Of a stretch of 37,996 bases of DNA, positions 1-7,648 are shown piece by piece. The position numbers and the translations under genes are program-made. Origin of the DNA: JANQEA01 sp964530075. Lineage in GTDB: Bacteria; Bipolaricaulota; Bipolaricaulia; UBA7950; UBA9294. The stretch spans positions 1 to 37,996 of the forward strand of contig CAZGXU010000020.1 in assembly GCA_964530075.1 (NCBI GenBank), written 5' to 3'. Under the pieces are notes generated by a model. That model made no database searches, had not been told where the DNA came from, and saw only the letters and a list, made by a program, of their open reading frames with translations. The stretch's first letter is position 1. Every line of letters begins with the position of its first letter.

Positions 1-53
1 TCTTCATGAGGCAACGAAGGGTCGCTCGAGTACATTCTTACGTGAGGCAACAC
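1..53 (-). CDS. Possible N-terminus of dUTPase (partial, cut by window edge)
   Basis: After the M16 peptidase stop the minus strand stays open to the window edge. From a GTG at 53-51 it reads MLPHVRMYSSDPSLPHE. The run DPSLP resembles the start of trimeric dUTPases, where a short strand and 'D..LP.P' precede the first catalytic motif. A dUTPase gene next to an M16 peptidase is a known bacterial arrangement. Only 17 codons are visible and no catalytic motif is in the window, so this is a suggestion. TTG at 50 or ATG at 35 could also be the start. Confidence 0.3.
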   Translation of the reverse strand, partial: MLPHVRMYSSDPSLPHE

Positions 54-58
54 GCGCG

Positions 59-1312
59 TCAGGCGGCCGGCCCAACAGTGGTCAGGTTCATGGCGTCCGG
101 CCGGAGGTACTTCGCGACGACCCGCTGGGCCTCGCTCTGGTCGACGCGGTCGAGCCGGGCGAGCAGATCGTCCGGAGAGAGGATCTCGCGATCGTGCATC
201 GCCGCGTTCCCCAGCCGGCTGGCGCGGTTGCCGTTCGTCTCCAGGCCGAGGATCAGGTGCCCGCGGAGCTTCGCCTTCGCCAGCTCGAGTTCGTCCGCTG
301 GGATGGGATCGATCCGCAGGCGCTCGAACTCGGAGGAGACGAGATCGATGACCTGGGAGACTGTCCGCGGCGCGACGCCGGCGTAGGTCAGCCAGAGACC
401 GCAATCCGAGTAGCACGTCAGGCTGCTCGCGATCGCGTAGGCGAGCCCGCGGTCCTCGCGAATGGAGCGGAAGAGCCGGGAGCTCGGGCCGTCACCGAGG
501 ACCGAGTTGACGACTTCGAGGGGGAACCGATCGTCGTCCGAGGAATCGAGCCCCGCGAGGCCGAAGTAGACATGGGTCTGCCCGGTCGCCCGCTCGTGGT
601 GGGACCGCCCCGGACGGAAGGACGCCACCGAGCGCCCTCCCGCGGTCTCAGCGGTTGCCTCGCAGGTCCCGAAGAGCCCGACGGCCTGTTTCACCAGGTC
701 CCGCGCGTCGACGGCGCCGCATGCGACGAGCGCCGTGGTCTCGGGGCGGTAGAAGCGAGCGTGATGCGCCGCGATCCGTGCCCTCGTCGCTCCGGCAATC
801 GCCTCCTGCGTGCCGAGGACCGAGCGAGAGAGCGGGTGGCCGTCGTTCCACAGGCCGGCCGCGAACAGGTCGTACGCCGACTGCTCCGGATCGTCCAAGT
901 GGCCGCGGATCTCCTCGAGGACGACGTTCCGCTCGAGCTCGATCTGGGCGGCATCGAACCTCGGCGCGAGCGCGAGGTCCGCGAGGACGTCGACGGCGGT
1001 CGGGAGCCCGTCGGCCGGAACGTCGGCGTAGTAGAACGTCGATTCCTTGCCGGTCGCGGCGTTCAGGTGCCCACCGACCGCGTCGATCTCGCGGGAGATC
1101 GCCTCGGCGCTCCGATGTACGGTCCCTTTGAACGCGAGGTGCTCGATGAAGTGAGCGATTCCGGGGGCGTCGGGAGGATCGTCGCGGCTTCCGGCCCGTA
1201 CCCAGAGTCCGACGCTGACGGAGCGAGACTGCGGAACCTCTTCGACGAGGATCCGCAGTCCGTTCTCCAGCTTCGCTTCGTGGGCTCCCTCGTAGAGCTC
1301 GCGTGCTACCAA
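59..1312 (-). CDS. M16 family zinc metallopeptidase (processing-peptidase-like)
   Basis: A 417-aa single-unit member of the pitrilysin/insulinase (M16B) family, which cleaves peptides or presequences. The inverted zinc motif HxxEH is HFIEH at residues 54-58, followed by FKGT as is usual. The third zinc ligand is a Glu in VVLEEI near residue 133. The C-terminal half matches the inactive M16_C domain (for example GDGPSSRLFRSIRED). The start is a TTG at 1312. It overlaps the end of pnp by 7 nt, with GAGG four bases upstream inside the pnp coding sequence, so translation is probably coupled. No signal peptide is visible, so a cytoplasmic location is likely. The natural substrate cannot be told from sequence. 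Confidence 0.93.
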   Translation of the reverse strand: MVARELYEGAHEAKLENGLRILVEEVPQSRSVSVGLWVRAGSRDDPPDAPGIAHFIEHLAFKGTVHRSAEAISREIDAVGGHLNAATGKESTFYYADVPADGLPTAVDVLADLALAPRFDAAQIELERNVVLEEIRGHLDDPEQSAYDLFAAGLWNDGHPLSRSVLGTQEAIAGATRARIAAHHARFYRPETTALVACGAVDARDLVKQAVGLFGTCEATAETAGGRSVASFRPGRSHHERATGQTHVYFGLAGLDSSDDDRFPLEVVNSVLGDGPSSRLFRSIREDRGLAYAIASSLTCYSDCGLWLTYAGVAPRTVSQVIDLVSSEFERLRIDPIPADELELAKAKLRGHLILGLETNGNRASRLGNAAMHDREILSPDDLLARLDRVDQSEAQRVVAKYLRPDAMNLTTVGPAA

Positions 1313-3900
1313 CGATCCTCGAATTCCGGCGGAGCTTCCTCCTCCTTGGCCTCGCGCTCCGGCTTCGGGGCTTGGACTTCGCGCTCGGTCTCGACTTCCG
1401 CCTCCGCCTCGGGCTCTTCGGGAGTCTCCGGAGCCTCCTCGGCTTCGCGGCGTTCCTCTCCGGGGACGATTCGGCGGAGCTTGTACCGCCCGCGATCGTC
1501 GATGTTCATCACCTCGACGGTGACTCGATCCCCGCTCTTGACGACGTCCGTGACGCGTCGGACGTACTCGTCGGACAGGGCCGAGATGTGGATCAGGCCG
1601 GTCACCTCGGGCGTCAGCTCGACGAACGCGCCGTAGTCGGTCGTGTTGGTGACGACGCCTTCGATGATGTCGCCCTCGTGGACCGGCGGTGATGGGGCCG
1701 CCCCCGGTTCCTTCGCCGGGGCTCCTCCCCTCTTGCCGCGATCTCCGCCCCGGTCTCTTCGGGGCCTCCGGTCGCGGCCGCCGCGCTCGCTCTCCTCCCC
1801 TTCGGGGGGGATCCGCTTGAGGTCGGGGCGCCCCATCTTGTCGGTCCCGATCACCTCGATGGTGACCTCGTCACCGACCTTCACGTAATCGGTGACGTTG
1901 TCGACGAAGCCGTCGGCGAGGTTCGAGACGTGGACGAGACCCTCGCCTCCACCCTTCAGCTCGACGAACGCGCCGAAGTCGGCGATCCGCGTGACCTTGG
2001 TGGTGAAGACCGTGCCGACCTCCAGCTCGGAGGTGAGGTCCTCGATCCGTTCTTGCGCAGCGGCGACCGCGGCCGCATCGACGGCGGCGATCTTGACGGT
2101 ACCGTCGTCTTCGATGTCGATCTCCGCTCCGGTCTCCTCGATGATCTGCCGGATCATCTTCCCGCCGGGCCCGATGACGAGTCCGATCTTGTCGGTCGGA
2201 ATCGTGATCGTAACCAGCTTCGGTGCGAAGGGAGAGAGTTCCTCTCGCGGACGCGGGATCGCCCGTTCCATCTCGTCGAGGATCGCCAGTCTCGCGCGCC
2301 GCGCCTGTTCGAGCGCCTCGCGCATCGTGTTGCTGTCGATGCCGCCGACCTTGACGTCGAGCTGGAAGCCGGTGACGCCGTCCCGCGTCCCGACGACCTT
2401 GAAGTCCATGTCGCCGTGATGGTCCTCGGCGCCCTGGATGTCGGTCAGGATGACGCGTCGCCCGGTCGCGGCGTCCTCGATCATCCCCATCGCGATCCCC
2501 GCGGCCGGCTTCTTGAGCGGTACGCCGGCGTCCATCATCGCCAGGGACGCACTGCAGACGGTCGCCATCGACGAGGACCCGTTCGACTCGAGGATCTCGG
2601 AGACGATGCGGATCACGTACGGGAACTCCTCTTCGCTCGGGAGGACGCTCTTCAGCGAGTTCTCCGCCAGGTACCCGTGGCCGATTGAGCGGCGGCTCGG
2701 GGAGCCGATCCGCCGGACTTCACCGACGGAGAACGGCGGGAAGTTGTAGTGGAGCATGAACCGCTTCCGCCCTTCGGACATCATCTGGTCGATGATCTGC
2801 TCGTCGCCGCGGGCGGCGCCGAGCGTGATGATCCCGAGGCTCTGCGTCTCGCCGCGGGTGAACAGGGACGAGCCGTGCGTCCGCGGGAGGACGCCGACCC
2901 GGCAGCTGATCTGCCGGATCTCCTCCGGCCGCCGGCCGTCGAGCCGCACCCCGCGCTCGAGGATCTCCGCGCGCATGTACTCCTCGAGGAGGGATTCGAC
3001 CGCGGCCGCGACCTCCTCGGTCAGCGCGGCGGCTTCCTCCTCCTCGAGGCTCGGACCGACGATCGATTCAGTCGCCCGGTCCTTCAACCCCTGGACGAAC
3101 TCGCCTCGTTCCTGCTTCGTCCCGGCCGAGTGGATCGCCGAGAAGTCCGACCAGACGATCTGGCGCACTCGGTCGAGGAGGCCCGGCGTCCCCTCCGACT
3201 CCTCGACGACGAACTCCGCCTTCACCGGGCTCACCTGCGAGACGAACCGCTCCTGGAGGGCGATTAGCTCGCGGATCGCGCTGTGCGCGTGCTCGATCGC
3301 CTCGACGACCTCGGCCTCCGGCAGTTCGTTCATCATCCCCTCGACCATGGTGACGGCGTCCTTCGTCCCGGCGACGGTGATCTCGACGCCGGTCTCCTCC
3401 ACCGCCTCCGGGTTCGGATCGACGACGAGCCGGCCGTCGACGCGGCCGATCTTGACGCCGGCGATCGGCCCCTGGAACGGGGCGTCGGAGATCATCAGCG
3501 CCGCCGAAGCGCCGAGGATCGCCAGGACGCTCGGCGAGCAATCCGGCTCGGCCGATAGAATCGTGGCGATGATCTGGACTTCGTCGTTGTAGCCCTTCGG
3601 AAACAACGGGCGGATCGGTCGGTCGATCATCCGCCCGCTCAGTACCGCAACGTCGCTCGGTCGTCCCTCTCTCTTAAAGAATCCCCCCGGGATTTTGCCG
3701 CTGGCGTAGAAACGCTCTTCGTAGTCGACGCGCAGCGGGAAATACCCGATGTCCTCGCGCGCCTCGGCCGTGACGACCGTGACGAGAACGTGGGTGTCCC
3801 CGTGCGTCGCCAAGACGGCCCCACTCGCCTGCCGGGCGATCTGCCCGGTCTCCAGTGTGAGTTCCTTGTCGTTGAACTGAATACTCTCTCGAATGTACAT
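1306..3900 (-). CDS. pnp: Polyribonucleotide nucleotidyltransferase (PNPase) with two S1 domains
   Basis: Degrades RNA 3' to 5' by phosphorolysis and can add tails. Domain order in 864 aa: first RNase PH core (about 1-230), helical linker, second catalytic RNase PH core (about 310-560) with Asp493 and Asp499 in EDHHGDMDF, KH domain with the GxxG loop IGPGGK (about 570-620), S1 domain (626-696), an Arg/Gly-rich linker (700-735), a second S1 domain (741-812) and a Glu-rich tail to 864. The usual length is about 700 aa with one KH and one S1, so the second S1 and its linkers are extra. The start is ATG with AGAGGAG about 11 nt upstream, inside the end of rpsO. The gene lies 7 nt behind rpsO, the classic pairing. 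Confidence 0.98.
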   Translation of the reverse strand: MYIRESIQFNDKELTLETGQIARQASGAVLATHGDTHVLVTVVTAEAREDIGYFPLRVDYEERFYASGKIPGGFFKREGRPSDVAVLSGRMIDRPIRPLFPKGYNDEVQIIATILSAEPDCSPSVLAILGASAALMISDAPFQGPIAGVKIGRVDGRLVVDPNPEAVEETGVEITVAGTKDAVTMVEGMMNELPEAEVVEAIEHAHSAIRELIALQERFVSQVSPVKAEFVVEESEGTPGLLDRVRQIVWSDFSAIHSAGTKQERGEFVQGLKDRATESIVGPSLEEEEAAALTEEVAAAVESLLEEYMRAEILERGVRLDGRRPEEIRQISCRVGVLPRTHGSSLFTRGETQSLGIITLGAARGDEQIIDQMMSEGRKRFMLHYNFPPFSVGEVRRIGSPSRRSIGHGYLAENSLKSVLPSEEEFPYVIRIVSEILESNGSSSMATVCSASLAMMDAGVPLKKPAAGIAMGMIEDAATGRRVILTDIQGAEDHHGDMDFKVVGTRDGVTGFQLDVKVGGIDSNTMREALEQARRARLAILDEMERAIPRPREELSPFAPKLVTITIPTDKIGLVIGPGGKMIRQIIEETGAEIDIEDDGTVKIAAVDAAAVAAAQERIEDLTSELEVGTVFTTKVTRIADFGAFVELKGGGEGLVHVSNLADGFVDNVTDYVKVGDEVTIEVIGTDKMGRPDLKRIPPEGEESERGGRDRRPRRDRGGDRGKRGGAPAKEPGAAPSPPVHEGDIIEGVVTNTTDYGAFVELTPEVTGLIHISALSDEYVRRVTDVVKSGDRVTVEVMNIDDRGRYKLRRIVPGEERREAEEAPETPEEPEAEAEVETEREVQAPKPEREAKEEEAPPEFEDRW

Positions 3901-3907
3901 GGAATCT

Positions 3908-4180
3908 CTAGACTCCTCTGATTTGCAGTTTCTCGATCAGCTCTCGATACGTTGCCAAGTCGTGACGTTTGACATACTTCAGCAATCGGCGGCGCTGGCC
4001 GACCATCTTCCTCAGTCCGCGCTGGGAGCTGAAATCCTTCTTGTGTTGCCCCAAGTGCTCGGTCAGTTCTTGAATCCGCTCGGTCAACAGAGCGATCTGC
4101 ACCGACGCAGAACCCGAGTCGTTCTTGCCCTTGCCGAATTCTCGAATGATCTCCGCTTTCCTCTCCGTCGTCAGTCCCAT
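3908..4180 (-). CDS. rpsO: 30S ribosomal protein S15
   Basis: A 90-aa primary 16S rRNA-binding protein of the small-subunit platform. The length is standard (about 89 aa). Family signatures are visible: the N-terminal ERK..II.EF, the stretch SGSASVQIALLTERI, then LTEHL..HKKD..S.RGL and the basic GQRRRLLKYVKR. AAGGAG stands 5 nt before the ATG. mtaD lies upstream by 61 nt and pnp downstream by 7 nt on the same strand. In E. coli S15 represses its own mRNA through a leader fold; I see only a short imperfect hairpin in the 61-nt gap and make no claim of autoregulation here. Confidence 0.98.
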   Translation of the reverse strand: MGLTTERKAEIIREFGKGKNDSGSASVQIALLTERIQELTEHLGQHKKDFSSQRGLRKMVGQRRRLLKYVKRHDLATYRELIEKLQIRGV

Positions 4181-4241
4181 GCGATCTCCTTCTCGCCCTC
4201 ATCCGAGAGGCGGGTTCTCCGTCCTCCCAGACGGGGTCGGG

Positions 4242-5513
4242 TTACGTTCCGTACCTGCGTCGCAGGCCCTCCACCTCGAATCTTACCCGCTCCGCGTCGA
4301 TTGTGCGCAGTTCCCGATCCCTCATCAGCCACCGGCCGTCGACGAGGACGTCGGTGACGTCGAGCGCGTCCGACGCGAAGACGAGCGTCGCCAGCGGATC
4401 GTGCCGCGGAGCCGCGTGAAGCGGATCGCGGTCGATCAGGATGAGATCCGCCCTCCCACCCTCCGCCAGCGCCCCGGGCTCGAAGCCGAGGGCACGCCGC
4501 CCCACCTCCGTCGCCATGTCGAAGACGTCCTCGGCGCTCGGCCGCATCGGATCCTCGTACCGCGCCCGCTCGAGGATCCAGACCGTACGCATCTCCTCGA
4601 GCATGTCGAGGCGGTTGTTCGATGCAGCGCCGTCCGTCCCGATGGCAACCGGGATCCCCGCTTCGCGGATCGCTCGCATCGGGGCGAACCCGTTCCCCAG
4701 CTTGGCGTTGCTCTTCGGGCAGTGGGCGACCGTGACGTCGTGGCCGGCGAGGATCTCGATGTCCGCGTCGTCGACGTGCGCGCAGTGCGCGGCGAGCACG
4801 GGAACGGTGAACGCTCCGATCCTCTCCAGATAGCGCACCGGGCTCGTACCAGTCCGTGCCCGCCATCCCTCGACTTCGGATCGGGTCTCGGCGAGGTGCG
4901 TGTGGATCGGCACGTCGAACTCGGAGGCCGCCTCGATCGCCGCGCGCCAGACGTCCTCGCCGCACGTGCAGACCGAGTGCGGACTGATCGCGGCGAGGAC
5001 CCGCCCGTCGGCCGCACCGTCCCAGCGCTCGATGAAACCGGTCGCCAGGTCGATCTCGGCCCGTCCCTTCCCCTCCATCGTCGGCGCGATGATCCCGTAG
5101 GACAGCAGACCTCTCGCGCCGCTCTCCTCCAACGCTCGACCGACCTCGTCGGTATGGAAATACATGTCGGCGAACGCGACCGTCCCGCCGCGAATCCCTT
5201 CCGCGACCGCGAGCAGACTGCTCCAATAGACGTCCTCGGGGCGCAGCTTGGCCTCGATCGGCCAGACGTACTCCTCGAGCCACGTCTGCAGCGGAACGTC
5301 GTCCGCGAGGCCGCGGAAGAGGACCATCGCCAGGTGCGTGTGCGCGTTGACGAATCCCGGCGCCGCCAGCTTTCCGCCGCCGTCGATCACTTCGTCCCCG
5401 GGCCGCGAAACGATCCCCGTTTCGGAGATCGCCGCGATTCGCGCGCCCTCGAGTCGGATGTCGACGGGGGCCCCCACCCCGATCGGATGAACGTTCTTCA
5501 GAATCGTACCCAT
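4242..5513 (-). CDS. mtaD: 5-methylthioadenosine / S-adenosylhomocysteine deaminase
   Basis: A 423-aa amidohydrolase-superfamily enzyme that deaminates methylthioadenosine and/or S-adenosylhomocysteine to the inosine forms, used in SAM recycling. Metal ligands are in place: HTH at 58-60 (NAHTHLAMVLFRG), HTHLAET with His206, AHCAHVDD with His243, and GTDGAASNN with Asp294. The LGNGFAP segment is typical of the MtaD/SAH group. The open frame runs upstream to 5642, but ATG 5513 fits the family N-terminus (MGTILKNVHPI), has GAAGG 4 nt upstream and keeps the promoter at 5545-5573 outside the gene. It is the first gene of the rpsO-pnp transcription unit. Chlorohydrolase-type paralogues with other substrates cannot be excluded. 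Confidence 0.9.
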   Translation of the reverse strand: MGTILKNVHPIGVGAPVDIRLEGARIAAISETGIVSRPGDEVIDGGGKLAAPGFVNAHTHLAMVLFRGLADDVPLQTWLEEYVWPIEAKLRPEDVYWSSLLAVAEGIRGGTVAFADMYFHTDEVGRALEESGARGLLSYGIIAPTMEGKGRAEIDLATGFIERWDGAADGRVLAAISPHSVCTCGEDVWRAAIEAASEFDVPIHTHLAETRSEVEGWRARTGTSPVRYLERIGAFTVPVLAAHCAHVDDADIEILAGHDVTVAHCPKSNAKLGNGFAPMRAIREAGIPVAIGTDGAASNNRLDMLEEMRTVWILERARYEDPMRPSAEDVFDMATEVGRRALGFEPGALAEGGRADLILIDRDPLHAAPRHDPLATLVFASDALDVTDVLVDGRWLMRDRELRTIDAERVRFEVEGLRRRYGT

Positions 5514-5544
5514 TCCGCCTTCATTCCGTGCGATGTCGGGAGGG

Positions 5545-5573
5545 ATTATACCGATCGGAAATCCCCATCGCAA
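5545..5573 (-). promoter_or_regulatory. Sigma-70-type promoter for mtaD-rpsO-pnp
   Basis: On the minus strand TTGCGA (5573-5568) and TATAAT (5550-5545) are 17 bp apart. This predicts a start near 5538 and a leader of about 25 nt before mtaD. The -10 box is perfect and the -35 box matches 4 of 6. Confidence 0.75.
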
Positions 5574-5592
5574 TTGAAAAACGCCGAGTCGC

Positions 5593-5621
5593 TGGCAAGT
5601 ATCCGTCGTGCAAGCTAATAT
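5593..5621 (+). promoter_or_regulatory. Candidate promoter for yraN-comM
   Basis: TGGCAA and TAATAT lie 17 bp apart just before the GTG of yraN, back to back with the mtaD promoter. The predicted start is only a few bases from the GTG, so the message would be nearly leaderless or translation would begin slightly further in. The -35 box is weak. Confidence 0.4.
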
Positions 5622-5631
5622 ATGAAACGCG

Positions 5632-6003
5632 GTGAAGAGCAATGGTTTGAGTTCGGGACGAGCGGCGGAGGAGAACGCGTGCCGGTTTCTCCGGAGCCGC
5701 GGGTACGAGATCGTGGCCCGGAACTGGCGGACGGTTCGGGGAGAGATCGACGTCGTCGCGCGCGACGGGTCGACTCTCGTATTCGTCGAGGTGAAGTCCC
5801 GTTCGCGATCGGACTTTGGCGGGCCGGAGGCGGCGGTTCATCCGGCGAAGCAGCGCCGCTTGATCGCTGCCGCGCGCGACTTCCTGAGCCGGACCGGATG
5901 CAGGCTTCCCGTGCGGTTCGACGTCGTGGCGTTTCTCGAGGGAGAGCCGCGACTCTATCGCGACGCCTTTCAGGTGGACGAGACGTGTTCGCGCGACTCC
6001 TGA
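5632..6003 (+). CDS. yraN: YraN/UPF0102 family endonuclease-like protein
   Basis: A 123-aa protein of the UPF0102 family, which has a restriction-endonuclease-like fold and is commonly found near dprA, comM or rnhB. Visible signatures are G..AE..A..FL...GY.I..RNWRT near residues 9-33, the core GEIDVVARD and VFVEVKSR (the E-x-K pair of the PD-(D/E)xK fold), and a C-terminal VRFDVVAF. The biological role is not settled; involvement in DNA processing is an inference from the fold and context. The listed start is GTG at 5632 without a clear ribosome site; TTG at 5647 is an alternative. It overlaps comM by 19 nt. Confidence 0.9.
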   Translation: MKSNGLSSGRAAEENACRFLRSRGYEIVARNWRTVRGEIDVVARDGSTLVFVEVKSRSRSDFGGPEAAVHPAKQRRLIAAARDFLSRTGCRLPVRFDVVAFLEGEPRLYRDAFQVDETCSRDS

Positions 6004-7520
6004 GCGGCGCGGTCCTGGGGATCGACGCCAGGCTGATCGAGGTTCAGTGCGACGTCAGCGGGGGGCTTCCGCTTTTTCACGTCGTCGGCCTGCCGGAGAA
6101 GGAGGTCTCCGAGAGCCGGGAGCGGATCCGAAGCGCGATCAAGAACTCGGGGCTTCGATTCCCGCCCGGACGGATCACGGCGAACCTCGCCCCGGCGGAT
6201 CTGCGGAAGGAAGGGGTCGGATTCGACGTCCCGATCGCCGCCGCGATCCTGATCGCGGCAGGACAGATCGCTCCGCCCTCCTTGAGATACCTGCTCGTCG
6301 GCGAGCTCGCGCTGAACGGCGAGATCCGCGGCGTGCGGGGCGTCCTCCCGATCGCCGTCGCAGCATCGGAACGCGTCGACGGGATGGTGGTGCCGCGGGA
6401 GAACGCCGTCGAGGCGGCCCTGGCCACCGATTCGCCGGTGTACCCGGTGAAGACGCTTCGCGACGTGAAGCGGTTCTTGAGCGGCGAAGAGGAGATCGCG
6501 CCGGTCTCCATCGATCGCGGGGAGATCCTCCGATGTGACCCACCCCCGATCGAATACGACTTGGCGGAGGTGCGCGGACAGGCCCAGGCGAAGCGGGCGC
6601 TGGAGGTGGCCGCGGCGGGGGGACACAACCTGCTGATGGTCGGCCCGCCCGGTGCCGGGAAGAGCCTGCTTGCGCGCTGTCTCCCCGACCTTCTCCCCCC
6701 GTTGACCCTCCAGGAAGCACTGGAAGTGACGAAGATCTACAGCTCGGCGGGCCTGCTCGAAGGGAGCGCATCCCTCATCCGACGACGCCCGTTCCGCGCT
6801 CCGCATCAGACGATCTCGTACGCCGGGATGGTCGGCGGGGGGCACGGAGTGCCCGGGCCGGGGGAGATCAGCCTCGCGCACCATGGGGTCCTCTTCCTGG
6901 ACGAGCTGCCCGAATTCGATCGGAGGGTCCTCGAAACGCTCCGACAGCCGCTCGAGGAGCGGACGATCCTCCTCTCACGGGCCGGCGTCTCCGTCCGATA
7001 TCCCGCCTCGTTCACCCTGGTCGCCGCGATGAACCCGTGCCCGTGCGGGTACCTGGGCGACTCGATGCTGCCCTGCCACTGTACGGCTCACGACATTCGC
7101 CGATACCGCAGACGCCTCTCGGGACCGTTCCTCGACCGGATCGACCTGTTCGTCGAGGTCCCGCGGCTCACCCCCGACGAGCTCCTCGCAGCCAGGGACG
7201 CGGTCGGTTCGCTTGAGGTGCGGTCGAGAGTGGCCGATGCTCGGAGTCGTCAATGGGAGAGGCTTCGCGGGGAGACGGGATGCTTCTCCAACGCGCAGCT
7301 CGACGGCGAGCTGCTCGATTCGCATTGCGAACTGAAGGGCGAGGCGAGGAGCCTGCTGAAGCGTGCGGTATCGCGCTTCGGCCTGAGCGCACGTGCGCAC
7401 GTAAGGATCGTCCGGGTGGCGAGGACGATCGCCGACCTGGAAGGAGCGGAGAGGCTTTCTGCCGAACACATCGCCGAGGCCGTCCAGTATCGGGCGACCG
7501 GCGAACCGATCGGGGAGTGA
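5985..7520 (+). CDS. comM: ComM/YifB family AAA+ (Mg-chelatase-like) ATPase
   Basis: A 511-aa hexameric helicase-like AAA+ protein. In competent bacteria ComM promotes branch migration during natural transformation; its role in non-competent species is unclear. Layout: N-terminal Lon-protease-like (ChlI) domain (about 1-180), AAA+ core with Walker A GPPGAGKS (220-227) and Walker B VLFLDE (302-307), the four-cysteine motif PCPCGYLGD...PCHC (352-366), and a C-terminal Mg_chelatase_C domain ending in QYR. The open frame extends to 5622, but the family start is the GTG at 5985 (MFARLLSGAVLGID), with AGGTGG 9 nt upstream inside yraN. The 19-nt overlap suggests coupled translation. Confidence 0.95.
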   Translation: MFARLLSGAVLGIDARLIEVQCDVSGGLPLFHVVGLPEKEVSESRERIRSAIKNSGLRFPPGRITANLAPADLRKEGVGFDVPIAAAILIAAGQIAPPSLRYLLVGELALNGEIRGVRGVLPIAVAASERVDGMVVPRENAVEAALATDSPVYPVKTLRDVKRFLSGEEEIAPVSIDRGEILRCDPPPIEYDLAEVRGQAQAKRALEVAAAGGHNLLMVGPPGAGKSLLARCLPDLLPPLTLQEALEVTKIYSSAGLLEGSASLIRRRPFRAPHQTISYAGMVGGGHGVPGPGEISLAHHGVLFLDELPEFDRRVLETLRQPLEERTILLSRAGVSVRYPASFTLVAAMNPCPCGYLGDSMLPCHCTAHDIRRYRRRLSGPFLDRIDLFVEVPRLTPDELLAARDAVGSLEVRSRVADARSRQWERLRGETGCFSNAQLDGELLDSHCELKGEARSLLKRAVSRFGLSARAHVRIVRVARTIADLEGAERLSAEHIAEAVQYRATGEPIGE

Positions 7521-7585
7521 CCTCGGGAAGCGCCGGCGGAGTCATCGATTCATGAAAAGTACACATCGGGCGGGTAGAGTCTGGG

Positions 7586-7614
7586 TTCACTATCGAAGAT
7601 CCATGCGGTAAAAT
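7586..7614 (+). promoter_or_regulatory. Promoter candidate for bamA
   Basis: TTCACT and TAAAAT are separated by 17 bp in the 128-bp gap after comM. The predicted start near 7621 would leave a leader of about 28 nt that carries the strong ribosome site GAGGAGG (7634-7640), 8 nt before the ATG. Confidence 0.55.
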
Positions 7615-7648
7615 TCCCTTCCGTGGTGGCATAGAGGAGGAACGGGGT

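Noticed and set aside
194..1636. 480-aa plus-strand open frame opposite the M16 peptidase
   Set aside because: A G+C-driven shadow. The minus-strand gene has a complete zinc motif; the plus-strand product is Arg/Gly/Ala-rich without family features.
4125..5618. 497-aa plus-strand open frame opposite mtaD
   Set aside because: Antisense shadow; mtaD has all metal ligands and its own promoter.
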